A stretch of 64,000 nt of DNA from Homarus americanus (Eukaryota; Arthropoda; Malacostraca; Decapoda; Nephropidae). A program made the position numbers and the translations under genes. The stretch is from assembly GCF_018991925.1 (NCBI RefSeq), contig NW_024724368.1, positions 3,379,742 to 3,443,741 of the forward strand, given 5' to 3'. Position 1 is the stretch's first letter. Every line of letters starts with the position of its first letter. The notes beneath the pieces were generated by a model. It saw only the letters and a program-made list of their open reading frames with translations, did not search any database and was not told the origin of the DNA. Positions 22,508-34,770 of this stretch are shown here, piece by piece.

Positions 22508-22548
<41 letters not shown>
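22395..22548 (+). mobile_element. Second SINE-like unit with (CA)n tail
   Basis: A plus-strand B box GGTTCGATTCC lies at 22476-22486. It is followed by a short body (GATGGAGGTCATTTGGTCAC) and then a (CA)n run at 22510-22548 that would serve as the 3' tail. An A box is not clear. It lies head to head with the minus-strand SINE about 40 bp away. Confidence 0.5.
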
Positions 22549-22551
<3 letters not shown>

Positions 22552-22814
22552 CAGTACTCGTCCACCATTCATTAATATCCATTCTCCAATCGGTGTAAAA
22601 AAGGCGTTCTACCATGATGTTCATATGTGATAACAAGAAACCAAATATTTGTGAGGTTTACGCTTCTCAGAATACACAAACCACCACCACTATCACCATC
22701 AGGATCCTCTGTCATCCACACACACTTCTGCTTCTTGAATGTCTGTCTATCCCTTTACATCTTTCTACCTATCCTTCTACCTCCCTCCTCCTTGGTCTTC
22801 TGTCCCTCTTACCA

Positions 22815-22860
22815 TCCGACTCTCTCTCTCTCTCTCTCTCTTTTTTTTTTTTTTCATTTT
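22815..22860. repeat. (CT)n plus poly-T, then purine tract
   Basis: A (TC)n run followed by a poly-T of about 14. Further right, 22952-23062, lies a GGAGGAGGA-type homopurine tract. Confidence 0.85.
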
Positions 22861-23676
22861 CTTTATTTCATATTTAACTTGTAACTTATTATTTCACGTA
22901 ACGAAGCTCAGAATAATAACTTATACTTGTAAACAATCAGCTCAGACGAGAAAGGAGAGGGAGGGGGTGGGTGGAGGGAAGAGAGGGTGGGGGAGGAGGA
23001 GGAGAAGGAAGGGGGTGAGGGGGGGGAGAAGGAAGAGGGTGAGCGAGGTAGAGGAGGGGGGAAGGTGTCAGGACTAACAGGTGGGAGTGTGTGTTGCCTG
23101 TGTGACCCGTGTAGTGTTACCAGACCCCGAGCTACACCCTCACCCCTCCCTCACACCTGGGTATTGTTGACCCACACACCTTTCTCTCCCCCCACCTTTC
23201 CTCCCTCCCTCCTTGTTTACCTCCTCCCCTCCACCTGCCTCCAGTTACCCCTCCACTATCACACCTGTATCATCACAAACAAGCATCACCTGTCCACCTG
23301 TCCAGTCACGAAACACAAATTATAAATAACCTAGCATGCTAATTACACCGGAATACTTACCTGTCACCTGTACTTTGACGTCATAAAGGTGAATAAGTTG
23401 AACGATAAGTGGATTTTGTTAACTTAGTCTTACATAGATTGAATAAGATACAGAAAAAATTTTTATGTAACTTTTCAATTAATTTTAATGATAATGGTAC
23501 AGAAAAGATGGGGAGTGGACCAAGTGACACACACACAAAGGAAAACAAATATATGTAAGTAGATCTATAAAAACATCAAAAACCAATCCCATGATAATAT
23601 GATCCTCCCGGTGATAGGAATCCGATCCTCTTGCAGCGAGTCAGTGCAGGTCCAGGGAGAACTATAAGAGATTGGG

Positions 23677-24089
23677 AGGATTCAATAGACGATAGAAGGA
23701 TTCAATAGACGATAGAAGGATTCAATAAACAACAGAAGGATTCAATAAACGATAGAAGGATTCAATAAACGATAGAAGGATTCAATAAACGACAGAAGGA
23801 TTTAATAGACGACAGAAGGATTCAATAGACGATAGAAGGATTCAATAAACGATAGAAGAATTCAATAAACGATAGAAGGATTCAATAAACGACAGAAGGA
23901 TTCAATAAACGATAGGATTCAATAAACGATAGAAGGATTCAATAAACGACAGAAGGATTTAATAGACGACAGAAGGATTCAATAAACGATAGAAGGATTC
24001 AATAAACGACAGAAGGATTCAATAGACGATAGAAGGATTCAATAAACGATAGAAGGATTCAATAAACGACAGAAGGATTTAATAGACGA
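23677..24089. repeat. 20-bp minisatellite, about 21 copies
   Basis: The unit is AGGATTCAATAAACGATAGA (20 bp). Alternating sub-variants carry ATAGAC/ATAAAC and GACAG/GATAG. One copy near 23915 is shortened. Confidence 0.95.
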
Positions 24090-24626
24090 AACGAACAAGG
24101 CTGCTGTTGTTATGCCTACAAACTAACATTAACATAACCACTTAAGAATCTTGTTAAATTCTCTCCTAAAACACCTAACCTAACGAGATGTTTATATATT
24201 TACTGGTAACAATTTCAAATGTTTAAAAAGCCTCTTATTTTTGTGTTAGTAAAGTGTTAATACCTGATAAACAGAAATACATTACGTTTACCGGTTTATT
24301 CCTACCATATCGAAGTTTATTTTTCTTCACGTTCAACTTAGGCAAAAATAAATAAACGAAATAAAATATAAATCAAATAAAATAAATTTGTTGTATATTT
24401 TCGAGTCTTCTTTCCTTACTTCAATTTATATTTTTTTATTTAATTTTTTTTTTTTTTTTGCCTTATCAGAAATGCTTTTACGGGAGGTGGCAGCGTCTTG
24501 TCACGGTTCGCTATAAATAACACGGTGTTGAGGCAGTATTTTAAGGCACCGACTACACATTTACTTCACTTCCATCTATATATTGGTGACCGTGAACCAT
24601 TAACTCTCACTGTAACTAATCGAGAT

Positions 24627-24838
24627 GAAATGTTTCGTGGTTGATTCAAATGTTTCGTGGTTGATTCAAATGTTACGTGGTTGATTCAAATGTTTCGCGG
24701 TTGATTCAAATGTTTCGTGGTTGATTCAAATGTTTCGTGGTTGATTCAAATGTTACGTGGTTGATTCAAATGTTTCGCGGTTGATTCAAATGTTTCGTGG
24801 TTGATTCAAATGTTTCGTGGTTGATTCAAATGTTTATT
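24627..24838. repeat. 20-bp minisatellite with 80-bp higher-order order
   Basis: Ten to eleven copies of ATGTTTCGTGGTTGATTCAA. Diagnostic bases follow the order TTTCGTGG, TTTCGTGG, TTACGTGG, TTTCGCGG, repeated two and a half times, so the true period is 80 bp (four units). Confidence 0.93.
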
Positions 24839-25106
24839 CACGCTAAAGATGAATGGTTATGCTAATTAGGGAGTGAAAGACAGTGACAGACAGAAAGATA
24901 CAGAAAAACAGAAAAAAAACGACAGTGAATTAAGTCAGACACTAGGCTGAACCACTAACAGTACTGGGTGGTGGTGGTGGAATGGACAGTATAACACGAC
25001 CCGGCAAAGATTGTCACCCACCACCTGTCATACACCGGGCCAACAGGTATTTACCAAACACAGGTGAGGTGTGTAATAGATCACAGGTAAAGTATATATC
25101 TAATTT

Positions 25107-25196
25107 GTGGGTTAGGTTACAGTAAGTTAGGTTAGGTTAAGTTACAGTAGGTTAGGTTAGGTTAAGTTACAGTAGGTTAGGTTAGGTTAGGTTATA
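25107..25196. repeat. TTAGG-derived array with 25-bp period
   Basis: GTTAC-AGTAG-GTTAG-GTTAG-GTTAA-type units repeat at 25116, 25141 and 25166, and the array ends in pure GTTAG pentamers. The period of 25 is five pentamers. Confidence 0.85.
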
Positions 25197-25424
25197 AAAA
25201 AAACAGCGAATCAGCCACCACCAACAAACTATCATGGCTCACAACACAAACCTTCCTTATACAAAAACATATTACGAGTTAATTAGATAAATCGAATTGG
25301 TAATTACAGGAGTGGGTGAGCCAGGACGACACAATACAGTATATTACATAAAGGTGTTATTAGTGGTTTATAAGAGAGATTTAACGTGTGAGTGGACAGA
25401 TACCCGGCACCACGACCCATACCA

Positions 25425-25800
25425 GCACACCCTGCCCACACCACTAACCACACCACTAACCACACCTTGTCCACTTCTAACCACATCTTATCCACTTCTA
25501 CCCACATCTTGTCTACTTTTAACCACACCCTTGTCTACTTCTAACCACACCTTGTCCACTTCTACCCACATCTTGTCTACTTCTAACCACATCCCTGTCT
25601 ACTTCTAACCACATCCTTGTCTACTTCTAACCACACCTTGTCCACTTCTAACCACATCTTGTCCACTTCTAACCACATCTTATCCACTTCTAACCACATC
25701 TTGTCCACCTCTAACCACATCCTTGCCTACTTCTAACCACACCTTGTCTACTTCTAACCACACCTTGACCACTTCTACCCACACCCTCCCCACCACTACC
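25425..25800. repeat. 21/22-bp minisatellite
   Basis: About 16 copies of CTAACCACATCTTGTCCACT+T, mixed with one-base-longer variants (ATCCTTGTCTACTTC). Confidence 0.93.
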
Positions 25801-26020
25801 CACGAACATACTCACATTCATAACGTAGATATATCAGAATAAGCTTGACCATCACACACCAAGCATAAAGAATTCATCACTAACAACGGGTAGGCCTGAC
25901 GAAGGGGGGTGACGAAGGGGGTGACGGATCATTCCTTCATGGTGGCTGGCCTCTCTCACTAACACCTAAACATACTCAAAGGGGGGGGAAGCACCTTGGG
26001 TCTTGAGTGGTTGGTCATGA

Positions 26021-26090
26021 TTACCTAACCTAACTTAACCTGACCAAACCTAACCTAACCCAACCTATAAAAAAAAAAAAAAAAAAATTG
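26021..26090. repeat. Degenerate (CCTAA)n followed by poly-A
   Basis: CCTAACCTAAC-type pentamers run to about 26066, then about 19 A. A related short block was seen at 24168-24185. Confidence 0.75.
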
Positions 26091-26424
26091 TTTTCTTAAA
26101 TGATATAAAAGTGAGATCGCTTGAAACGGGGAGGAGAGGGGCACTAATTACAGGAGAAAGTTACAGTGTGAATTGTAATCTAGAGTCTGTAAGGAGGAGG
26201 AGGAGATACTGTAACGTATGATCCGTTTCAAGCAAGCAAACTGTGGTAAGTGTCAAGTAATATCAAATGTCACGTCTGTTTTATAAATGAAGTGACATAA
26301 TGAAGTGACATTTGTTTTATAAGTGGAAGTGACATTTACTTAGAAAGGCTGCTAGATGATATTGACTGCATGGGATCTGAAGGAGAAATTTTCATCACAC
26401 TCAAGGATGTACAGTATGAAAGAC

Positions 26425-26425
<1 letters not shown>

Positions 26426-26482
<57 letters not shown>

Positions 26483-26743
26483 ACATTCAGAACTCAAGAT
26501 CGTCGACATTTTCTCAATAACATCAATAAACGAACCACAGTCTCTAATATACAATGATGATATCTATAATCAATGGGTAACTTTAAGTGACGCTTCAAGT
26601 ATTCATCGGAGGTTAGGTGAGGTTAAGAACGGTGTGGCTTGTATAGTTCTTCGGGAGCTGATCTTTGAGTGTGGCGTCGATTCCTGCGTGAGAGGTGGAA
26701 CCCAGAGCAGGAACTGAGGTTTGTTGGTCAGTTGGAGACGGTA

Positions 26744-26831
<88 letters not shown>
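26426..26831. repeat. (CA)26 and (GT)43 in opposite orientation
   Basis: A CA run spans 26426-26477 and a GT run spans 26745-26831, separated by about 270 bp of unique sequence. The opposite orientation could allow a hairpin on one strand. Confidence 0.95.
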
Positions 26832-26833
<2 letters not shown>

Positions 26834-27315
26834 ATAAGATTAGACGTAAACACAGCCAGCACCCGCCATCACTGTCCACTCCTCAGACGAAGCAGCGAGA
26901 AACAACTATAGTAGACAGAAAGAAAGAAAACGGAAAAATAAAAGAAAATGAAAAAAAAATGAAGATCAAAAGAGAAAGAAAACGAAAAAATAAAAGAAAA
27001 TGAGAAAAAAAATAATAAACAACAAAATGAAAAAACTAAAATTAATCAAACTAAAGGAAAACAATAAAAACAGATCAAAACACAAACAAAAACACAGCTA
27101 GATTAGGACACTCAGCACTTAACTAAAGACCCTGAATAAAATCTTGCAGTTGTTGACAGACCTGACGATGTTGTTAAGTAGGAAATTAGTGGCGTGCGAG
27201 GCTTGGTTTAGCATTATGGCGCCTGACAGTGGTGGTGGCGCCTCTCACTCGTCTCCCGCCAACAGTAAAGTGGTACAGTAGTTAAGTTTGTTTTTGTAAA
27301 CGACCTGACGATTAT

Positions 27316-27520
27316 ATCCTAACCTAACTCAACCAAACTTAATTTAACCTCATCTGTTCGAAACTAACCCTAATTTAACCTATTCAAAACTTAAACTAAC
27401 ATAATCTAACGTAAACTGAACTCAACCTAACCCGCCATAACATAATCCGACCTAACCTAACCTAACCAAATCTATCCTAAATTAATCTAACCAAACCTAA
27501 TCTTACCCATCCTAATGTTT
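27316..27520. repeat. Degenerate (CCTAA)n block
   Basis: About 200 bp of AACCTAA, AATCTAA and AACCAAA variants, the longest TTAGG-type interstitial block in the window. Confidence 0.8.
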
Positions 27521-27824
27521 GTCTATCTGTCTATCTATTCAGGTATTCTCCCAAGCTAATTAATACACGAGTCACCTACACCTCATTATACAGTTCAGGT
27601 AACAAGGCAGTGTCCGCATCATAATAAGACTCGGTCATTGGGTGTTAGTCGCTGACCACCAGGTAGAGAGATCTGTCGCTACGAATCCCTTAAGGTAAAC
27701 CGTATATAATAATTCTAAAACATTACCTAAGAGGGAGTTCTCGAAGGTTATTTGTAGTTACGATTGTGAGTGGTATTTTAAATGTAATGAATTATTTCGT
27801 ATGTGTAATAAATTTCATATAGTT

Positions 27825-27825
<1 letters not shown>

Positions 27826-27873
<48 letters not shown>

Positions 27874-27930
27874 CAGTAACAATATAAATAATAACAATAA
27901 CTAACACTAACAACAACAATAATAATAATA
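27826..27930. repeat. (AAT)n microsatellite
   Basis: A clean AAT run spans 27826-27868, followed by degenerate AAT/AAC units. Confidence 0.93.
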
Positions 27931-28594
27931 GAGTTTTCCTTACTCTGCATGGCACAATCAGATCATTATATCCCGGAAACCCGCCTGTACGTTCATATAA
28001 ACACACACACACAAATTTAACTTTATACACCGCTTCCACAGTCATGATCGGGCACAAGAAGAAATAATAAACAAATATAAGAAAATTTATAATCCAATAC
28101 CTGTATATTATTTCACCTGACTTAAATGATGATCAAATTAATTAACTTTCACACCTTACCTGTTTCGGAGTACAACAGGTGAGTAACAGGTATGTCATAT
28201 ATCAACCTTAATAAGTGAATGACCAGCAACAATCAGCTTACCTGGAAAGATAAAAAAAGATCAGGTTAAGTCTTGGTGGCCCAGAGAGAGAGATGATAAT
28301 GCTAGACAAACCTACACACACACACACACATGCCATTAGGTTGCTCTTGTTACCTAAAGCCAAAGAAAATATTTTACAAAAGGTTTTATGATCAAGTTAT
28401 GAAGCAAATAACGTTAATGGCTGCTTCGTTTGCATGTATAGATTATTCTTACATATGTTTCATTAGTCTACATCTAACACATCTATGTCACCCGAGTGTA
28501 TGATACAACATGGTTCCATATTCCAAAGATTATCCTCAATGGGGTGGTGTTATAAGATCATAATTCGTTCGCTAGAGGACCAGAAATGATGAGG

Positions 28595-28685
28595 ATGGAG
28601 ACGGGGGGGGATTCGAACGAGCGTGTAGCGTGAGTCATGATGATGTACACAAACACCCAGCCCACCCACGACCAAGGACCCGAGG
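28595..28685 (-). mobile_element. Possible SINE/tRNA-like fragment
   Basis: The minus strand contains CGTTCGAATCCCCC (B-box-like, 28609-28619 core). About 45-60 bases upstream lies GTGGGCTGGGTGTTTG, which could be a decayed A box. The evidence is weak. Confidence 0.3.
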
Positions 28686-28786
28686 AGTCTCATAACCTGC
28701 AGCGGGAGATGGGGGGGGGGGAAGATTCGGTAGTGATAAGTGTAAACAAAGGTATCAACGTGTGAGTTACCCGAGGAGTCTAAACT

Positions 28787-29095
28787 GCAGACTCTTCACC
28801 TGTAACCCTCTCTAAACTATAGATTCCTCACCTGTAACCCTCTCTAAACTATAGATTCCTCACCTGTAACCCTCTCTAAACTGTAGGCTCTTCACCTGTA
28901 ACCCTCACTAAACTGTAGACTTCACCTGTAACCCAATCTAAACTGTAGACTCTTCACCTGTAACCCTCTCTAAATTGTAGACTCTTTACCTGTAAATCAA
29001 TCTAAACTGTAGACTCCACCTGTAACCCAATCTAAAACTGTAGACTCCACCTGTAACCCTCTCTAAACTGTAGACTCTTCACCTGTAAACTATAC
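28787..29095. repeat. Minisatellite of about 32 bp
   Basis: About ten imperfect copies of a unit like CTAAACTGTAGACTCTTCAC+CTGTAACCCTCT, with deletions in some copies. Confidence 0.9.
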
Positions 29096-29154
29096 TCCTT
29101 CAAGTAAACCTCCTTACATAACTCCTCACCCCTGTAAGACTCCCGAACGCCTGT

Positions 29155-29495
29155 AGGTCACTTTCAGTCAATGTAAATAACTTTCAATCACTGGAGGTCA
29201 CTTTCAGTCACTGTAGGTCACTTTCAGTCACTGTAGGTCACTTTCAGTCACTGTAAATCACTTTGTCACTGTAAATCACTTTCAATCACTGTAGGTCACT
29301 TTCAGTCACTGTAAATAGCTTTAAATCACTGTAGGTCACTTTCAGTCACTGTAAATCACTTTCAGTCACTGTAAATCACTTTCAATCACTGTAGGTCACT
29401 TTCAGTGACTGTAAATCACTTTCAGTCACTGTAAATCACTTTCAGTAACTGTAAATCACTGTAGGTCACTATCAGTCACTGTAAATCACTATAAA
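29155..29495. repeat. 20-bp minisatellite
   Basis: About 17 copies of TCACTGTAGGTCACTTTCAG and the variant TCACTGTAAATCACTTTCAG. Each unit is a doublet of a 10-bp half (TCACTNTNNN), so the basic period is close to 10. Confidence 0.93.
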
Positions 29496-29707
29496 GTAAA
29501 TCTAATACACATGTTCGATAATAAACAAAGGCATAAAAAATAAGACAAATACCTAAAGCTCCACGGACACCTGTAAACACCTACCAGAGAGAGCTTTAGT
29601 ACATGTAAGACAAGAGCTGGCGTCATAAAAAAGAGGAGACAGGTGTGGGCAGACAACACCATCACCACCTGTTGTACTCATCACGACTATTACTACTAGA
29701 CTGAGCT

Positions 29708-29708
<1 letters not shown>

Positions 29709-29746
<38 letters not shown>
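29709..29746. repeat. (CT)n microsatellite
   Basis: A CT run of about 38 bp. Confidence 0.95.
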
Positions 29747-29747
<1 letters not shown>

Positions 29748-29825
29748 GCGTTGTCACCTGTGGTCATGTTAAGTTCAGTGTGCTGTATCATGCTAAGTCA
29801 TTTGTCTTATCCTGTTGTCAAAGGT

Positions 29826-30075
29826 TGGATTGAGGACACGCAAAGGCAGGATAGAGGACACGCAAGGGCAGGATAAAGGATACGCAAGGGCAGGATAAAG
29901 GATACGCAAGGGCAGGATGAAGGATACGCAAAGGCAGGATAGAGCACACGCAAGGGCAGGATGAAGGATACGCAAGGGCAGGATGAAGGATACGCAAAGG
30001 CAGGATTGAGGACACGCAAGGGCAGGATGAAGGATACGCAAGGGCAGGATGAAGGATACGCAAAGGCAGGAGTGA
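29826..30075. repeat. 22-bp minisatellite
   Basis: About eleven copies of ATACGCAAGGGCAGGATGAA+GG with variants GGACACGCAAAGG and GGATAGA. The minus-strand frames (Leu/Pro/Ser/Cys-rich, up to 134 codons) are repeat translations. Confidence 0.93.
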
Positions 30076-30079
30076 TACA

Positions 30080-31500
30080 GGATAGAAAACAAACGATAAA
30101 AAAGGTGAAAAAAATAAGAAAAAAGATGAAATATCAAGAAACAAATAAAATGCGATTAAAGAAGATAAGAAAATATTGACTAAAGGTGAAATGACCCCTG
30201 ACCTGTCATCAATATGGGTCACGTGTGAATATTCCTGACAGTAATTATTACGTCATAGTGTAGTGACCTTTTCTCGGTGATCTTGACCTTGAACTTAGTG
30301 ACAGCGCCTGACACATCTGACGACTAACACAGCTGACAACGCCTGACGAAGACCCCAGAGATCGTGACGTAACAAACACAGACACCAAAATATTAAGTAA
30401 TTTTCGCGCGGGGATAAGAATCAACTTGACCATTTGTGTCCGTTATCATCACTCGCCCGACACACCAAGACTCCGGGTTAACGTCACCGTGAAAACAAAA
30501 CAAAAAAATATCACATTCTTCCAGTGTTGACATACGAGGCTAAAAGATGGTTCCTGCCAGCATACTCCTTACCTGTGTAATGTTTTATCCTTAAATACTG
30601 CTGTCTACCCCTCCTCCTCCTCCCTCTTCAACTCTCGCCCCTGGCCCCTCTCTCCCCGCCCTCTGCTGCAGTTTTCAATCGCATGATGTATCACCCTGTG
30701 TGCCGCCGGCCGCCACCACTATTATCACACTAGCCTCGTATCTCTGCCCTGATGAAACACCACCATTAATAACCCCTGCACATAGTTGCCTCTGCCCCCA
30801 CGCTCCACCAATCAACACACAGCTACAACACCCAGTCGACCAATAGGATGCCTGCGGTATAGCAAGAGCACTTCTTCGGCTGTCGACCGCAGATATTAGC
30901 GTCGAGATAAGCGGATAGCTCGCCAGACAAATGGCCTAGACACTGCTTGAATATATTTACATAATGTGGGACTCTCCTATGGCTCATTACCAGAAGACTG
31001 TCGCACATATTACCTAAAGAAATAACCCCACCGCACTACATCATTTATTAAACGTCTCGTATATATTTAAATATCTAATTAAGCACCTGCAGGGCTTGAA
31101 GGACTGGAGCTTATCGTATAAAAGTTATCGTCTTCTAAAAGTGTCATAAAGAGACATGACTTTATAGTGGCGAGGCTGTACACGTGAACCTGGATGTGTT
31201 ATATCAACCTAATAATTGTCGGTACAAGACACGTTATCAGAGACTCGCCTGATTTACGTTTATTACTTAACCTTTTGCTGTCGTCATTAATGTAAAGGTT
31301 AACCATAAACTTACCATGGAAAAAAATCCTCCAGTATTTCTGCAATTCAACAGCCTTCTTTATATAATAACCTAACCAAAGTAACACTGTCCATATTCTA
31401 AGACAATACTAATAATAGTCAAGAAGTTTATGAGAAATGGTTCTTAAAAAAACAAAATTATTATTAACATCTACGAATCTTCACGTCAGCCGCTACAATG
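30080..31500. other. Intron interval without recognised features
   Basis: Unique sequence with a pyrimidine-rich stretch near 30600-30670. No supported exon. Confidence 0.4.
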
Positions 31501-31504
31501 GTCA

Positions 31505-31622
31505 ATCAGAACCCTTCGTCAGCAGCTACAACACCAACCAGAACCCTTCGTCAGCAGCTACATCACCAATCAGAACCCTTCGTCAGCAGCTACAACACCA
31601 ATCAGAACCCTTCACGTCAGCT
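31505..31622. repeat. 31/32-bp minisatellite
   Basis: Four copies of a unit starting CAGAACCCTTCGTCAGCAGC and ending in TACAACACCAAT. It makes up a third of a 150-codon plus-strand open frame, which I therefore do not call a gene. Confidence 0.85.
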
Positions 31623-34605
31623 GCTATACAACACCTCCACTGGGAATGTCGCTCCAGCGTTCACTTCACTCTGCCACAGGGACGTAAACCTCCACATAAG
31701 ACACACTCGGTGATACTGCTAGTCAGGGCTGAAGACCAACAACAAACAAACTTAAGAGAGACAAAGCCAGGAGTTATAAGCCGAGATACAAGTGTCCACC
31801 GCAGTCAACAAGTGGTGGTGGTGCCTGTGTCAGGTGTCAGTGACTGTGGCACGGGTTATGGAAACTTGCGTCACGTCAACACACAGTAAGCTCCCACCAG
31901 GGTGTTGTAAAGCCACACACACACCAGAACATCCTGTTTATGTGTCTTCCTAACATGATCTACATCACCAGGAAAAAAATACGTTAATGTTTCTAAATTT
32001 CCTCGCGTTCCATCACGTTTCTTGACAACCGTTTACACAACTACTCCCCATCTATAATTATTTGATGATTCGTGATGCTATAATGTTATGATATATGATG
32101 CTAACGAGCCCGGATGTTCAGGTAAAATGCCATCATCGAACATTGTTATGACGGGAACGGTACTGAACATGTGAATATAATACTGTATACCCCAGCCCGG
32201 CGGTCAGGCCAGCGCGGCCATTGATCCAGTCAGTTGTCTTTCAAACACTGCTGGACACATTTAATTTACAAAGCCTAAAGTGAGTATTGTCTCCAGATGA
32301 GGTAGGAAAGCCACATTAATATTTATCAATTTTACGAACAGCATGTAAAAAAAATCCTTAACACCAAGCGGGTCTGAGCTACTGAAAATATCAATACACA
32401 CACTGCTGCTCGGTACACTTCTTATCCCTAACGTATCACTCGAAAATCAGATATTCCTCCTCCAGAGAATTTTACCAACAAAAACACAGTCGGTGAAAAG
32501 TGCGATTGTGAAACCTACAGGTCTTCCCCCCCATCACCCTGGTCTATACATTAAAACAATTACTTTCAAGGTAAATCTGGTAACCTAGAATATTTACATT
32601 TAATAATCCCATTTTAGGTAGAAGTTATCATTTGTTTTCTTTACACAAACACAGTTACTATACCGATAAAACCGCCAATATATTCTGTCCACAGGTTGAA
32701 ACTGTTAACTTGCCTATACCCGAACAATAAAAAACCTGTCAATCTTCTCTTAGCAAATAAAAAAAAAACCACTTCTTAGGTAAAATTAGGAACCTGTCCA
32801 CCGTGTAGAAAATTAAACCTTTTCCTAACATGGCAACACGGCGTCCTGAGAGATGCGTGTGAGGAGGACTGGCCACACATCAACGTCTATGTTAATGTTT
32901 CCGTCTTTTGAACTGTGGTCGATGTCACAAGTTTTGAAAGATGTTCTCGTTTTAATGTGTACCGCTTGTCGCATATCAATCTTTCCCTACTGATACTGAA
33001 ATTGATCTTGGAGCTTAAAATCATCAACTGTAAATTATTCTAATATAAACAGTCCATTACCAAGTAGGTGAATTAAAAAAAAAAACTTGAAAATTAACGA
33101 CACAATTACTTTTACGTGTTAAAAAACATCTTTAGAATTCGTGATATTGAGGACTTATCGCAACACACCATTAACTTCATCACTAAATAGCTACTGTAGA
33201 TAGATATTTACTTTAACACTGTAACTTATCCTACTGAGAGGCTCCTCAATATACATACGTCCTTCACACGCTATAAAGGCTTTTGGCAGGAATGAATCGC
33301 TATGAACTGTTTGAAATCCTATTCAACAGACTGATGCTAATACACACAGCCAACCTCTTAAATTCCTTGGTACGTTGCTGGAGGGTTGACTGTGGAGGAG
33401 AGGAGGGGGAGGGGGAGGGGTGATACTGCTGCAGACGGTCGAGGACCCAGTGGTGGCTTATGGCTTAGTAATGCTGACATTGAAAATCTAAATGTATGAC
33501 CCAGGTAAAGCGAATTTTGAAAGCGGCTAAGTGAATTACCGATATAACAACCTTTGCCATGCTTATGAGACGATGCCGAATATTTGTTTGTCTTGTATAT
33601 GCTCAATAACAGCTGTCCAACACACGCCATGTACTTATCGCTAAATGTGATATTATTTCAACAGTTAAAGCAGAACATGTTTCCCACCAAAGATTTCCGA
33701 GACTAAGAACAACAGTCAGTAAAGCTTGATCGCTATCCCCTCACCTTGGATAAGTTGTGTAAAATAATGAACAATCTGACATTGTGGTCGTCTATAGACT
33801 CTATACCATCTATTGCCCACTTATGTAACACACACACACTCTTAAGAGTAAGATAGTGTCATTTACACCACTATTACACCCTGAGGAATAGCACTTCAAT
33901 AACCTTCAAACTAAAGAGCAAAATGTATTGATAAGAAAAAGCTCACCGTACAGTTAAATATTAACGGACAACATGCAGAAGCGTCTCACCGTGACTTCGT
34001 TGTTTGTAACTCTTGGGTAAACTGAGGACCACTTGTTTACAGAAGATGGCAGGACAAGTCATGCGTGCCTTGGCCCCTAATCGTGCCTGAGTAGTGTTTA
34101 CATACGTGTTTGTTCTGACAGTGGGTGGCGTGACTGGGTTGTGTTGACTACGAAGCTTGCAGATGACAGCTATAGTATGTTAAGGTCGCACTGAATCATA
34201 TAGTCACACTGCGATTTTATCATCATATACCTTGTAAGTATATGAACTTAAAAAATATATATTCCAATATTATTCTCGTATATAATTCATACTTTTGTGT
34301 ATAAATAAGAACACTATATACATAATCGTTGACGTAACACAATTACACAACCCGTATACAATAAACGTGTCGCCATTGCTTTCTGGGAAGGATTTTTTAT
34401 AACATACTAAATTCTACATTAAAACATGGATGTGAGCAACAATGAATCGCTTACTAACGAGGAAACAGGTGATGTAAGCAGATACTGATGGTTTAGTGGA
34501 AGGATAATGTAATAGAAAGAAGCGAGCTAGACCATGGATTGGTAACATGAGACACGCGCCTAGTGACTTCAACAGGGAAAGAAGGAACGTTTGTATTAAT
34601 TCTTC
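31623..34605. other. Intron interval without recognised features
   Basis: About 3 kb of AT-rich unique DNA with almost no simple repeats. No exon or element could be supported on either strand. Confidence 0.4.
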
Positions 34606-34770
34606 GCGTGTGTGTGTGTGTGTGTGTGTGTGCTTGTTGTAAAATTTAAGCCTTAAAACCCATCAAAATATTTGCGACGATAATTTTTTGTTATTCCACA
34701 TGTTCAAAAATTTACATTATCTGAATTAAAACATTCTCCGTTATCTCAAACCAAACTTAATTTACGTCAC

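Noticed and set aside
23677..24089. Regularly spaced repeats that could be mistaken for a CRISPR array.
   Set aside because: The units are contiguous 20-bp copies without unique spacers, and the DNA is clearly animal.
29793..30222. 134-codon minus-strand frame with a repeated Leu/Pro/Ser/Cys heptad.
   Set aside because: It is a direct translation of the 22-bp minisatellite in shifting frames.
31437..31889. 150-codon plus-strand open frame in the large intron.
   Set aside because: About a third is the 31/32-bp minisatellite, the remainder matches no family, and no splice-bounded exon is visible.
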